Assembly: GCA_030123605.1 (NCBI GenBank)
Contig: CP126123.1
Coordinates: forward strand, 2,088,001-2,152,000
Reading direction: 5' to 3'
Length of the DNA: 64,000 nucleotides
Source of the DNA: Nitrospira sp.
GTDB taxonomy: Bacteria; Nitrospirota; Nitrospiria; Nitrospirales; Nitrospiraceae
Shown: piece after piece, positions 27,948 to 37,216 of the stretch
Position numbering within the stretch: the first letter of the stretch is position 1
Layout: every line of letters begins with the position of its first letter
Program-made: the position numbers and the translations under genes
The notes under the pieces: generated by a model
What the model was told of the DNA's origin: nothing
Database searches by the model: none
Seen by the model: the letters and a program-made list of their open reading frames with translations, nothing else

Positions 27948-29480
27948 TCAGGTATCCTTTCGTCTCTTCCACGCAATCAGGGCATCGGCGGGGGAAGCCG
28001 CCGCCTCAAACAATGACGCACAGGCCTTCACCGCTTCCGGCTCAAAGAGATCGCCCATTTCAAGCGTCCTCCCCCGTAGCCCGCCCGTAAACTGTACCAG
28101 CTCCCACTGCATACCCGTGATCTGCTCCGAGAACCGTCTGACACACACCCCTCGCAACCCTCCCCTGGTATCCGACGGCCCGGCCGCCATGGCCTCCGCA
28201 ATGTCACGCTCGGTCGTCATCCGCCAGGTCTTTCCCTCTGCCTCAAGCCCCAAAAAGAGCCCACGGTCCGGATTCATATTATGATATTCCAAATCCAAGC
28301 TGGTGAGCCACGGGTCGTCCCAGGCGAGATGCTCTTCCCTTACGAACGTCTCAAGGAGCCACTGTTTCGTCACCCAATCGAGCTTTCCGACCAATTGAGC
28401 CCGATCCTGGGCAAGCAGCCGAAGTGTATCCTGCCATTCACGCAGGATCCACTCCGTATCCGAGTCTCCGCCGCAGACTCGACTGGCGATATTCCAATAC
28501 TCCGTTTGAATCGCGAGTCCGGATATCGACCGGCCGTCCTTGAGCCGCACCGTCGCCTTCAGATCCGGATCCCTGGAAAGTTGCTTGATTGCCGCAACCG
28601 GCTGCTCCAGCTCCAAGGCAGGCGCGGCCCCGCGTTGAAGGAGATCCAGCACCAGCCTGGTCGTACCGACCTTGAGCGCCGTCGCATATTCGCAGAGGTT
28701 AGCGTCACCGAGGATCAAATGCAGACGGCGGTACTTCGTCCGATCCGCATGGGGCTCATCCCGCGTATTCAGAATCGGTCGATTGTGCATCGTATCGACG
28801 CCCAACTCGCTTTCCATGAAGTCGGCTCGCTGCGAGAGTTGATACGCTCCCGGCACGAAACCGGACTCCTGCGCTTCCATCCCGACCTTCCCCGCTCCGG
28901 CCAGCACCTGCCGGCTCACGAGAAACGGTAACAGACCTCCCACCAGTCGAGGAAACGGCAGGGAGCGTGAGACGAGGTAGTTGTCGTGACAGCCGTAGCT
29001 ATGGCCGTGGAAATCGGTGTTGTTTTTATAGAGCTGCACGTAGGCGCCGCCGAGCCGTTGATTCCGGCGGTCGGCCGCCCGCTGCACGATACGCTCCCCC
29101 GCCCGATCTTGCGCCAGGAGATCCTTGATGGTGCGGCATTCAGGCGTGGAATATTCGGGATGGGTATGGTCGTTATAGAACCGCGCGCCGTTCGGGAGAA
29201 TCAAGTCGCTTTTCATCTCGTGGAACGAGTAGGGCCGATGCGCATCGACCTTGGCGAACTCATCCTCCTCCTTGTCCTGCTGCAGGCCGGAAACTCGGAA
29301 CCCACGGGCATCTTCATGCGGATCCTCGCCGCCGTAGTCCCACCGACGTTCGAAATGGCCGGTCAAGTGCGCACGCACCAACTCCATCGACTCCTCGACC
29401 GGATCTACCGTCTCAAGGTCTTCCCTGGTGATGCCGTATTCGGTTTCGATGCCGAACAGATGCATGTCTGATTGATCCAT
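27948..29480 (-). CDS. dop: Dop, deamidase/depupylase of the UBact-proteasome system
   Basis: Dop removes the modifier from substrates and, in Actinobacteria, converts Pup Gln to Glu. The 510-residue protein resembles Mycobacterium Dop: LFGIETEYGITRED, RWDYGGEDPHEDARGF, NDHTHPEYSTPEC with the Dop-type Asp, YKNNTDFHGHSYGCHDNY and NTRDEPHADRTKYRR. An insert rich in charged residues (QQDKEEDEF) lies in the Dop-loop region. Because UBact ends in Glu, only the depupylase role is expected here. It lies 40 bp after arc. Confidence 0.92.
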   Translation of the reverse strand: MDQSDMHLFGIETEYGITREDLETVDPVEESMELVRAHLTGHFERRWDYGGEDPHEDARGFRVSGLQQDKEEDEFAKVDAHRPYSFHEMKSDLILPNGARFYNDHTHPEYSTPECRTIKDLLAQDRAGERIVQRAADRRNQRLGGAYVQLYKNNTDFHGHSYGCHDNYLVSRSLPFPRLVGGLLPFLVSRQVLAGAGKVGMEAQESGFVPGAYQLSQRADFMESELGVDTMHNRPILNTRDEPHADRTKYRRLHLILGDANLCEYATALKVGTTRLVLDLLQRGAAPALELEQPVAAIKQLSRDPDLKATVRLKDGRSISGLAIQTEYWNIASRVCGGDSDTEWILREWQDTLRLLAQDRAQLVGKLDWVTKQWLLETFVREEHLAWDDPWLTSLDLEYHNMNPDRGLFLGLEAEGKTWRMTTERDIAEAMAAGPSDTRGGLRGVCVRRFSEQITGMQWELVQFTGGLRGRTLEMGDLFEPEAVKACASLFEAAASPADALIAWKRRKDT

Positions 29481-29520
29481 CGACCAGTGATTCAGCGACT
29501 GAATGACGCACTGTCGCCGC

Positions 29521-31269
29521 TCAAATGATTTGGTTCACCAACCGCTCTTCCGTCGGCCGTCCACGGCGGAACGACGAGACCCCGACCACCTGTTCGGGAT
29601 GATGATCCAACAACTTCAGCCATTCTTCCGCCGCATCATCCGGGGGCAACATCTCACCTTCCCGGTACTCCTCCTGCACCGCATCGAGCAGATCCTGAAT
29701 ACGTAGGCCGCCGTCGGAAGGTACGCCGGTCTGCGCGATCGCCCGTTCCACCGCCTTTTCCTTCGCCCGCTGCACAATGGAAGAGAGAATCGCCCCGCTC
29801 ACGAGGTCTCCGCGGTAGAGCACCTTCTGCTGCCCGTTCCGCAGGCGAATCGAGAGCACTCGGTTCTGGTCTGTTTTCGAAAACACACCGTCCACGACCT
29901 GCTCGATCACGACGCGACGGGCCGCTTCGTGGTCCTGTCCGTTGCGATCCAGCAACTCACGGTCGAGCGGCAGGGCCGGCGTCAGATACACGCCGAGAAT
30001 CTCCTGGGCCGCCGTTCGGTTCGGGCGCGCAACCTTGATCTTCCGATCGATCCTACCGGGCCTGAGGACCGCAGGATCGATCAAGTCCGGCCGGTTGGAC
30101 GCCAGGATGATCACCACATCCCGCAACGACTCGATCCCGTCCATTTCGGCACAAAACATCGGCACCAGCGTATTGTTGATGTTGAAGGATCGCATCGACC
30201 GCCTGGTACCCAACACGGACTCCGCTTCATCGATGAAGATAAACGGCAAGGCCCCCTCTCGACGTCTGGCGCGCGCCTTGGCAAAGAGGTCCCGGACGAT
30301 CCGTTCCGACTCACCGAGCCACATGTTCAGAATCTCCGGCCCCTTGATGTGAAGAAACGCGCCGCCGCTCACCGGCGGATTCTTCGCGTGCCCCTCCGGA
30401 AAGGCCTCGCTCTTTGACTCACGCACCAGCCGCGCCAAGCCGGCCGCAGCCGCCTGCCCGATCAAGGTCTTGCCGCAACCAGGCGGGCCGTAGAGCAAGA
30501 AGCCCTTCGGCTGCGTAAACTGATATTTCGAAAAGGTCTCCGCATGGAGCAGGGGATATTCGATGGCCTTGCGGATCGCCTCGATCGCCTGGTGCTGGCC
30601 GCCGATCTGGTCCCAGGTCACGGTGGGAACCTCGTCGAGGAGATGCTGCTTGGCTTGGCGTCCTTCGAACTTCTCAATGGCGATCCGATGCGTCGGCTCA
30701 ATGCGGACCTCGTCGCCGGCCTTGAGTTCGACCCCTTGTAAATCGCTGGACCGCTGCAGAATCAACGCTTGCCGCCCCATGTCCTGCTCGAAGCGAATGC
30801 GCCCATCCGACAACACCTCGGCCACCTTCAACACCGGCCCGTTGCGATCGTATCCGATGGCCTTGATCACCGAATAGGCCTCATTCACCAGAATCTGCGT
30901 GCCGATCTTGAGATCCTCTGCCACGAGGCGCGGATCGACATTGGCATAGTACTCCGCCCCACCGACGACGATGCGCGCGACACCCTCGGCCGGCACCTCC
31001 ACCAACAGGCCGACCCGGTTGGCGGGCGCCGTCAACTTGGCCACCACGTCATTGAGTTTCTTGAATTCGACGTCGCGCCGATCCTGCAGAACCGACTGGG
31101 CCGTCACCACATGCCGCAGCTTGTAGAGCAGCTTCTGGCGCGGGTCGCCATCGGGAAAGGCGGCCAGGCATTCTTCGATCAGATCAAGCGGATCGGCCGT
31201 CGCCGACTCCTCACGTCGCGGCGCATGTTGCCCTCCCGGTTCAGACTGATCCGCTTTTCGATGGTCGCT
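29521..31269 (-). CDS. arc: Proteasome-activating AAA ATPase (ARC/Mpa)
   Basis: This hexameric ATPase recognises modified proteins and threads them into the 20S core. The 582-residue protein has an N-terminal helical part for modifier binding, two OB-like domains (VGLLVEVPAEGVARIVVG), Walker A GPPGCGKTL, Walker B FIFIDEAESV and an arginine-finger segment (LRPGRIDRKIKV). ATG 31269 follows GGAGGAAAA. The protein ends LVNQII and lacks the GQYL/HbYX-like tail that Mycobacterium Mpa uses to dock on the core. It leads the dop-ubact-prcB-prcA-pafA genes. Confidence 0.92.
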   Translation of the reverse strand, partial: SDHRKADQSEPGGQHAPRREESATADPLDLIEECLAAFPDGDPRQKLLYKLRHVVTAQSVLQDRRDVEFKKLNDVVAKLTAPANRVGLLVEVPAEGVARIVVGGAEYYANVDPRLVAEDLKIGTQILVNEAYSVIKAIGYDRNGPVLKVAEVLSDGRIRFEQDMGRQALILQRSSDLQGVELKAGDEVRIEPTHRIAIEKFEGRQAKQHLLDEVPTVTWDQIGGQHQAIEAIRKAIEYPLLHAETFSKYQFTQPKGFLLYGPPGCGKTLIGQAAAAGLARLVRESKSEAFPEGHAKNPPVSGGAFLHIKGPEILNMWLGESERIVRDLFAKARARRREGALPFIFIDEAESVLGTRRSMRSFNINNTLVPMFCAEMDGIESLRDVVIILASNRPDLIDPAVLRPGRIDRKIKVARPNRTAAQEILGVYLTPALPLDRELLDRNGQDHEAARRVVIEQVVDGVFSKTDQNRVLSIRLRNGQQKVLYRGDLVSGAILSSIVQRAKEKAVERAIAQTGVPSDGGLRIQDLLDAVQEEYREGEMLPPDDAAEEWLKLLDHHPEQVVGVSSFRRGRPTEERLVNQII

Positions 31270-31358
31270 CATATATTTTCCTCCGGCTGGTCCGTCTCCG
31301 GTCATCCTAACATACCGCACGACAATACCGCCGCCCTACATGCGCGCTCGGGATTCGG

Positions 31359-32483
31359 TCAATTGACCGCTTGCAAGGTCACCGACACCTGCAGCCTGCG
31401 GTTCCCGCGCAGATAGTCGATCGTGACCTGATCGCCAACCTTGTGCTGCTCCATCAGATCCATCAGGCCATCGATCGTCTCCACCCGCTTGCCGTTCACG
31501 CCGACGATGATATCGCCCAGCTCGATCCGCCCCCCCAAGGTTTCGCGCGCCCCCCGCAGACCGACCCGTTCGGCGGCGCTGCCTCGGCCGACCTTTCCGA
31601 TAATGACTCCCTCCACACCCCAACGCCGCGCCATCGCATCCGGCACCAGCGAGATGCCCAGCCCAGGCCTGATCAGCTTCCCGTGCTTGATCAATTCCGG
31701 CACAATCCGACTGATCGTATCGACGGGAACCGCGAAGCCGATCCCGGCAAAGGCGCCGCTCGGGCTCACGATCTGGGTGTTCACCCCGATCAGGCGACCG
31801 GCGCTGTCCAACAGAGGCCCACCGGAATTGCCAGGGTTGATGGCGGCATCGGTCTGGACCACGCCTTCGATCGTCCGGTTGCTCATGGATTTGATGGTGC
31901 GACCGAGTGCGCTGACCACGCCGGTCGTGAGCGTATGGTCCAAACCGAACGGGTTGCCGATCGCCAGCACCTTTTGTCCGACCCGCAGCGATTGAGAGTT
32001 CCCGATCACCACTGGCTGGAGCGCTGTCTCGTGAACCTGAACCTGCAGCACGGCGAGGTCATGGTCCGGATCGACCCCGATGACCTTCGCTTTATAGTCG
32101 GTCCGATCCGCCAAGGTGACGGTGATGGCATCCGCGCCGTAAATGACATGGTAGTTGGTGACGATGTGTCCTTGCTTGTTCCACACGAATCCGGTCCCGG
32201 ATCCCTGGGGCACTTCGAACACATTGAACGACCAGGGATCGCGTTGCATCGCCCGGTTGGCGATGAAGACCACCGACCGCGCCGCCCGTTCGAAGACGGC
32301 AATGGTTGCCTGTTCATCAGGACTCAACTCCGTCGCGGCGGCTGACTGTGCTGCAGGGAAACCGTTCGCGCCGTCGTAGGCCGAGAGCGGGGCCGACAGC
32401 CCACCGAGGGACAGCACCGCCGACAGGCAGCAACCCATGCCTCGTCCGCCGGAGCGCCGCACCATCGCAGGGGGCCGAGACAT
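31359..32483 (-). CDS. HtrA/DegP-type periplasmic serine protease with PDZ domain
   Basis: A 374-residue exported protease. The N-terminus is Arg-rich, followed by a hydrophobic signal segment (CCLSAVLSLGGLSAPLSA). The trypsin-like triad is visible in TNYHVI (His), DPDHDLAVL (Asp) and GNSGGPLL (Ser). A single C-terminal PDZ domain includes IIVGVNGKRVETIDGL. It probably degrades misfolded envelope proteins. ATG 32483 is chosen; a GTG at 32492 is possible. It follows yjbQ with a 1-bp gap. Confidence 0.92.
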   Translation of the reverse strand: MSRPPAMVRRSGGRGMGCCLSAVLSLGGLSAPLSAYDGANGFPAAQSAAATELSPDEQATIAVFERAARSVVFIANRAMQRDPWSFNVFEVPQGSGTGFVWNKQGHIVTNYHVIYGADAITVTLADRTDYKAKVIGVDPDHDLAVLQVQVHETALQPVVIGNSQSLRVGQKVLAIGNPFGLDHTLTTGVVSALGRTIKSMSNRTIEGVVQTDAAINPGNSGGPLLDSAGRLIGVNTQIVSPSGAFAGIGFAVPVDTISRIVPELIKHGKLIRPGLGISLVPDAMARRWGVEGVIIGKVGRGSAAERVGLRGARETLGGRIELGDIIVGVNGKRVETIDGLMDLMEQHKVGDQVTIDYLRGNRRLQVSVTLQAVN

Positions 32484-32484
32484 C

Positions 32485-32907
32485 CTATTCACCGATGACC
32501 TGTAGGACGAGTTCTCTGGTTCGTGCCCGCGTATCGAAATCCAACACGACGATCTGCTGCCAGGTCCCCAGTGTCATCACCCCATCGTTGAACGGAATCG
32601 TGAGCGACTGGCCCTGCAGTTGGCCCCGTAAGTGACTGTGGCCGTTGTCTTCTCCTCGATTGCGGGTGTTGTGCTGCCAGCGTGGATCGGCGGGAATCAG
32701 CCGCTCCCACAGCATCTTGGTATCGGCACGAATGCCCGGCTCGTCCTCGATGATCAAGACGGACGCGGTCGTGTGTTTGATGAAGAGCGTGCAAATCCCC
32801 GCTCGCAGCTGCGTCTCACCGAGCGCCTCCTGGACCTGCCCGGTGATATTCTCCACTTGGCAATCGCCCTGCATGGTCACTCGAATCGACCGACTCTTCA
32901 CCGCCAT
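32485..32907 (-). CDS. yjbQ: YjbQ family protein (UPF0047)
   Basis: The 140-residue protein carries the family signature: FIKHTTASVLIIEDEPG near residue 43, then NTRNRGEDNGHSHLRGQLQG and GTWQQIVVLDFD. YjbQ proteins have been linked to a weak thiamine phosphate synthase activity; the true role is unsettled. Conserved His and Glu residues could bind a metal. It lies between the HD-domain gene (4 bp away) and htrA. Confidence 0.93.
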   Translation of the reverse strand: MAVKSRSIRVTMQGDCQVENITGQVQEALGETQLRAGICTLFIKHTTASVLIIEDEPGIRADTKMLWERLIPADPRWQHNTRNRGEDNGHSHLRGQLQGQSLTIPFNDGVMTLGTWQQIVVLDFDTRARTRELVLQVIGE

Positions 32908-32911
32908 GGAC

Positions 32912-33784
32912 CTACCCCCGACCGGCTCGGCGTAAGAACGTGCGCTCTCGCTTGGACAGCGGACGGCCCTTCGCCTGCTCCAATAGCCTATCGAAACAGC
33001 CTTCCGCCGCCAGTTCGCGCAAGCTCTGCAGGACCGCGCGACTCACGATCCCTTCCCCTCGCAGCCCATCCAGATAGGTCAAGGCCTCCGACAGGTCTTC
33101 ACGCCGCCGCACATAATAGTCACGCCCCCGTCGCTGATTGCTATAGGCTTCGAACTGTTCGCAGGCCACCAGGATTTCAGCCAGCTCTCGGACCCAAGGC
33201 TGCGTACCGTCCAGCTTCTCGGGGTAGTAGTAATACAACATGATCCGGCCCATCCAGGGCGACCAGGTGATCCCGAGGTCTCGCAACATCGGTTTCACGG
33301 CACGCAGCCGCCTAGCCAGCCGGCGAGCGTACCCCAGACGCATTTCCACCTGTTCGCAGGCCCAGCGATCCATCACGATCCCCGCTGTCTCCAGCGCGTC
33401 TTTGTAGAGAGTCACAAAGGCCTCGGTTTCGCGTCCGTACGGAGTCTCGGGGTGAATGGCCCTCCATTCACGAGGCCTGGTCGGAATGCCTTGTGCGCGC
33501 GCCCAGGACCAAATCTTGCCGAAGAGTCGCCGATCAAGGCCGGCACGACCCAGATCGTGCAAGATACAAGCAATTTGATATTGCTTCAGGCGCCTCGGAC
33601 GATGCCCCAGCCGTTGCGCTACCGCCGCGCACATCCTGGCAGTCCGCAGCGCATGGGGGCCATCGTAGCCCCTGATGACTCGTTCGGCGCAACGGGGGTC
33701 CGGATAGTCGTAAAGCTGCAGCAGCTTGGAGGCCAACGCACGAGGCACCAGCAAGGGAACATACGGACGACGTGTACTCGACAT
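32912..33784 (-). CDS. HD-domain protein
   Basis: A 290-residue cytoplasmic protein. An HD metal-phosphohydrolase core is suggested by GPHALRTARM (first His), CILHDLGRAG (the His-Asp pair) and the later LVACEQFEAYSN. HD domains of this kind cut phosphate esters, often in nucleotide or second-messenger turnover, but the GYP motif of c-di-GMP enzymes is not seen. The C-terminal 50 residues are basic and helical. It is the first gene of the run leading into the proteasome operon. Confidence 0.75.
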   Translation of the reverse strand: MSSTRRPYVPLLVPRALASKLLQLYDYPDPRCAERVIRGYDGPHALRTARMCAAVAQRLGHRPRRLKQYQIACILHDLGRAGLDRRLFGKIWSWARAQGIPTRPREWRAIHPETPYGRETEAFVTLYKDALETAGIVMDRWACEQVEMRLGYARRLARRLRAVKPMLRDLGITWSPWMGRIMLYYYYPEKLDGTQPWVRELAEILVACEQFEAYSNQRRGRDYYVRRREDLSEALTYLDGLRGEGIVSRAVLQSLRELAAEGCFDRLLEQAKGRPLSKRERTFLRRAGRG

Positions 33785-33942
33785 GCAGATGTGGGGAGTC
33801 GGCGCGATGGTCTACCGAGGGGGCAGAATATCGCCCGTGAAAAGAACCTGTCAAGCAGCGCGGGCAGGCATGGAGAGGATTTCCTCGCACTGACGCCGGT
33901 GCTTTGTTATTCTGACACGAGATCCACAACGGGGAGGGAGCC

Positions 33943-34563
33943 ATGGGGATGACGCGTTCCATACAGATGCTGGTAGGCAGCGCCTGTGCCTTGCTGGCGG
34001 AAGCCTACGCGCCCCTCCCGGTCGCCGCCGTGGACCAACTGGCTGATTTGAGCGGCAAGGCCGTTGCGGTCGTCACCTTGAGGGCCAGGGATAATTTTTC
34101 GAGTGAATACCGGTACGATGTGTCGGTCCGCAACAATTCCGGCGACCTCTTTGTCGCCGATTCCCTGATCATCGTGCTGGACCGTATCACCAATATCGCC
34201 GGAGAGGACCATGAGAACCTGACGAACGAACCCTTGTTGAGCAGGATGGAAATCCTCGGCCAGGACGGGACAACGGAGGACGGGAAGCCCTTCTTTCGCG
34301 TTCCGCTGGGAGCAGGCCCGGACCTCACGCCGCATAGTGAGAGCCTCCCGGCGACGGTCCGCATCCGTAACCGTGATTATGTCGCCGTCTTTACCCCTTC
34401 CTTTCGTGTGATGGGAGTGAAGCGCGATCCGCCCAAGCAAAAAAACGCTGTGTCCGCTTCCGCACAGCCTCCGAATAAAGCCTCTACGGACAAACTCATC
34501 CAACTGTTGATCAAGAAGGGCGTGATCACTCCCGAAGAAGGCCGTGCTCTCAGTCAACCATGA
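33943..34563 (+). CDS. Exported protein of unknown function
   Basis: A 206-residue protein starting MGMTRSIQMLVG after GGGAGGGAGCC, with a signal peptide of about 28 residues. The middle (SSEYRYDVSVRNNSGDLFVADSL) suggests a beta-sandwich like those of extracellular carbohydrate or adhesion domains. The C-terminal end LIKKGVITPEEGRAL looks like a short SHOCT-like helix pair. I do not recognise a family. Its stop overlaps the HIT gene start (ATGA). Confidence 0.65.
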   Translation: MGMTRSIQMLVGSACALLAEAYAPLPVAAVDQLADLSGKAVAVVTLRARDNFSSEYRYDVSVRNNSGDLFVADSLIIVLDRITNIAGEDHENLTNEPLLSRMEILGQDGTTEDGKPFFRVPLGAGPDLTPHSESLPATVRIRNRDYVAVFTPSFRVMGVKRDPPKQKNAVSASAQPPNKASTDKLIQLLIKKGVITPEEGRALSQP

Positions 34564-35009
34564 ACGATCCCGCCTGCAAAGCCTGTAACGGCAACTGGCC
34601 CGCTCCGGACCATTTCATCGCCGACTGCGGGCTCACGCGAGCCTATCTCCACGAAGATCAATTCTTTCCCGGTTGGACGGTGCTGGTGCTGAAACGTCAT
34701 GCCGTCGAACTGTTTCACCTCTCGCGCGACGAACGCACCACCCTCATCGAAGAAGTTTCCGCGGCGGCGGAAGCTCTCGCGGGGGAGTGCCGCGCGGTGA
34801 AGGTCAACTACGAATTGCTCGGCAATCAACTCCCCCATGTCCATTGGCACGTGATTCCTCGTCTTTCTCAAGACCCCGCTCCGCTCGAACCGGTGTGGAA
34901 AGTCCCGCATGCACCGACCAGGCTCGGGCCTGACGCTCTGGCTTCCATGATCGAGCGGCTCCGGAAAGTCTGGCCGGCTCACATGAGCCATCGGCAACTG
35001 AGCCCCTGA
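34560..35009 (+). CDS. HIT-family nucleotide hydrolase
   Basis: HIT proteins cut nucleotide phosphoesters using a histidine triad. The 149-residue protein has LPHVHWHVIPRL (His-x-His-x-His-x-x) near residue 95 and an N-terminal pair of cysteines in ACKACNGNW that may bind zinc, as in many HIT proteins. The C-terminal part is Pro-rich. It is coupled to the preceding exported-protein gene by a 4-bp overlap. Confidence 0.92.
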   Translation: MNDPACKACNGNWPAPDHFIADCGLTRAYLHEDQFFPGWTVLVLKRHAVELFHLSRDERTTLIEEVSAAAEALAGECRAVKVNYELLGNQLPHVHWHVIPRLSQDPAPLEPVWKVPHAPTRLGPDALASMIERLRKVWPAHMSHRQLSP

Positions 35010-35020
35010 GCACGTCCCTC

Positions 35021-35686
35021 GTGAATCCTCCGAGCCAGCAGCCGTCGAACGCGCCGACCCCTCGCACCTTCATCCGTACCCTGATCCGGACCCTCCCCCT
35101 GCATGTCGCCGTGACGGTCACGGTCGTCGGAGGAGCCGCAGCCTGGTACGGCACCTCCGTCTCCGGTCACGGGATCTGGGCGACCCTCGGCGGCTGGTCC
35201 CTCACGGTTCTGTACGTCGTCATCGCGCTGATCGGCGGAACCATGGCAGGCGTACTGGACGCGGCCCAACGGATGGTGGAACGGTTGGAATTCAGCCTCC
35301 GTGAGTGGCTCCACATGTTGCCTAACATCGGAAGTGCCGCAGAACCGCAAGGACGGCCGATCCACACGATCCGGCAAGAGTACGAAAGTGCCTTAGATCA
35401 ATTCGTCACTCAAACCGGCCGCAGACTCCGTCTCCCACGCTGGCTGGAAAGACTGCTCCGCTCCACGCTCAAGGGTGTCGTCGTCGATCGATTTATCGCC
35501 TCCTGTACCGAACGGGGGCTCATCCACGTCGCGCCCCAGGAATTCCGCAATTGGCTCCTCGCAGAAGGCGTGAGCCTGGGATTCATGTTGATCCACGACC
35601 AACTGTCCTGGTGGCGATACCTAACCCTGGGTCTCATGGGGCTGCTTGTCACGATTGTATTGGCCCTTCTCCTGTTCACCACCTGA
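35021..35686 (+). CDS. Membrane protein of unknown function
   Basis: A 221-residue protein with GTG start. Two N-terminal membrane segments (LPLHVAVTVTVVGGAAAWYG; WSLTVLYVVIALIGGTMAG) and one at the C-terminus (YLTLGLMGLLVTIVLALLLF) enclose a basic, cytoplasm-type helical region of about 110 residues. No family recognised. It lies 11 bp after the HIT gene, likely in the same operon. Confidence 0.65.
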   Translation: MNPPSQQPSNAPTPRTFIRTLIRTLPLHVAVTVTVVGGAAAWYGTSVSGHGIWATLGGWSLTVLYVVIALIGGTMAGVLDAAQRMVERLEFSLREWLHMLPNIGSAAEPQGRPIHTIRQEYESALDQFVTQTGRRLRLPRWLERLLRSTLKGVVVDRFIASCTERGLIHVAPQEFRNWLLAEGVSLGFMLIHDQLSWWRYLTLGLMGLLVTIVLALLLFTT

Positions 35687-35840
35687 GCGCGCCGACGATC
35701 CGCGCCGGAAACCACAGCATTCCGCAATCCACAGGACCATTCGAACTCGGCGCTCGTACTCCCATCAGAGCCCATGGAATTTCTTCTCCGTCTGTGTGTA
35801 TATATGGAGATCTTTTTTAGCTGGAGGCCAGACGGCACCG

Positions 35841-37205
35841 ATGTTCTTGCAACGCGCCACCGCAGCAGGGTGGCTTTTGATCATGACAGCGACAGTGCTC
35901 TTCCACCCTTCTTCGGCCGGCGCGCAAGAAGAGCCGTCCGCAAGCCCGGCACCGGAAACCGCTCACGAAGCACCGCCCGCTACTGAGCCGCCGGTTTCCC
36001 AGCCTGCGCCGCCGCCGGCAGCGCCTTCGTCACCTCCTGCACCGGCCGCCGCGGCCGTACCGGAAGCCGTTCGAGAGGAACCGCTTCCCATCGAGCCTTC
36101 CACTCCACCGCAACCGGCACCGGCACCGCTCAGCCTATTGGACACCCTCACTCAGGTGCGACAAGCCCTGCACGTCGAACCGGACGCACAGGAACCGCGC
36201 CTCACGTTGGGCAGGACCCTGTTTCAACTGGGCGATACCGACGGAGCGATCGACGAATACCGGACCGCCCTGCGGTTTCATCCTACCGTCGCGCAGGCGC
36301 ATATGGACCTCGGCACCGCCCTCATGGCCAAACAGGATTGGCGCGCCGCCATGACGGAGTTGCAAGAGGCCGTCCGTTTGGATCCTACCCTGGTACAGGC
36401 CCACTACAGCATGGGCACGATTCACTACACCCGCGGTAATGTGCAACAGGCCATCAAGGCTTATCAGGAAGCGCTGCGGTTGAAGCCGGACTTTGCAGAA
36501 GCCCATTATCGCCTGGGCCTGGTCTTCAAGGTCGCGGCAAAAGAAAAGGAAGCGGCGCAGGAACTCGAAACGGCGGCGCTGGCGGGCCTGGCCAAGGCTC
36601 AATATTTTCTCGGCAACACCTATCGCTCGGGACAAGGCACGGAGAAGAGTCAGGTGATGGCCGTCACCTGGTGGTCGCGTGCCTTCGAACAGGGCTTGCC
36701 GGAAGCGGCACAGGCCCTGACGCAACTGAGGCGGCTGGCGGTCGTCAAGGGCACCCTGCAGACGAAACAGTCCAAGGCGGCGGCGGAGGCCTTCAAGGAA
36801 TATTGCGATCAACTCTGGCTGGACTTCCCGGATCTCGACCGGGATCAAACCACGGAGACCGTCGGTACCACCTTGTTGAAGAAGGGACGCACGGCCGAAG
36901 CCCTGCCCGTGCTCTTACGGGAGGCCTATGCCTTGAATGAAACCTCCCACGCTGCACTCGTCCAACTGTATGAACAGGGCCTCGACGGCCAACTTCCTCC
37001 CCATGGTCAATGGATCATGAGTTACCTGGAGTCCACGGCCGCCGATGGAGCCGTGCATTCCCGCACGGCACTGGCCCGTATCTACGCCAAGGGGCTCGGT
37101 CTGGCGCCGGACCTCGCCAGGGCGAAGGGTTATTTGAAAGGATTGCCGCGTGACGAAGTGAAGCAGATCCTCGACGAGGTCGCAGCCGAGCCTCCCAAAC
37201 CGTAA
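35841..37205 (+). CDS. Exported TPR/Sel1 repeat protein
   Basis: A 454-residue protein with a signal peptide ending near SSAGAQ, then a Pro/Ala-rich linker (residues 30-95), three or four TPR units (for example DGAIDEYRTALRFHPTVAQA and QAIKAYQEALRLKPDFAEA), and Sel1-like units (AQYFLGNTYRSGQGTEKS). Such proteins usually scaffold other proteins in the envelope. ATG 35841 starts the signal peptide; GGAGG lies 13 bases upstream. It directly precedes the CHASE2/sigma-54 gene, 11 bp apart, and could be its periplasmic partner. Confidence 0.85.
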   Translation: MFLQRATAAGWLLIMTATVLFHPSSAGAQEEPSASPAPETAHEAPPATEPPVSQPAPPPAAPSSPPAPAAAAVPEAVREEPLPIEPSTPPQPAPAPLSLLDTLTQVRQALHVEPDAQEPRLTLGRTLFQLGDTDGAIDEYRTALRFHPTVAQAHMDLGTALMAKQDWRAAMTELQEAVRLDPTLVQAHYSMGTIHYTRGNVQQAIKAYQEALRLKPDFAEAHYRLGLVFKVAAKEKEAAQELETAALAGLAKAQYFLGNTYRSGQGTEKSQVMAVTWWSRAFEQGLPEAAQALTQLRRLAVVKGTLQTKQSKAAAEAFKEYCDQLWLDFPDLDRDQTTETVGTTLLKKGRTAEALPVLLREAYALNETSHAALVQLYEQGLDGQLPPHGQWIMSYLESTAADGAVHSRTALARIYAKGLGLAPDLARAKGYLKGLPRDEVKQILDEVAAEPPKP

Positions 37206-37216
37206 GCACCGCACCC

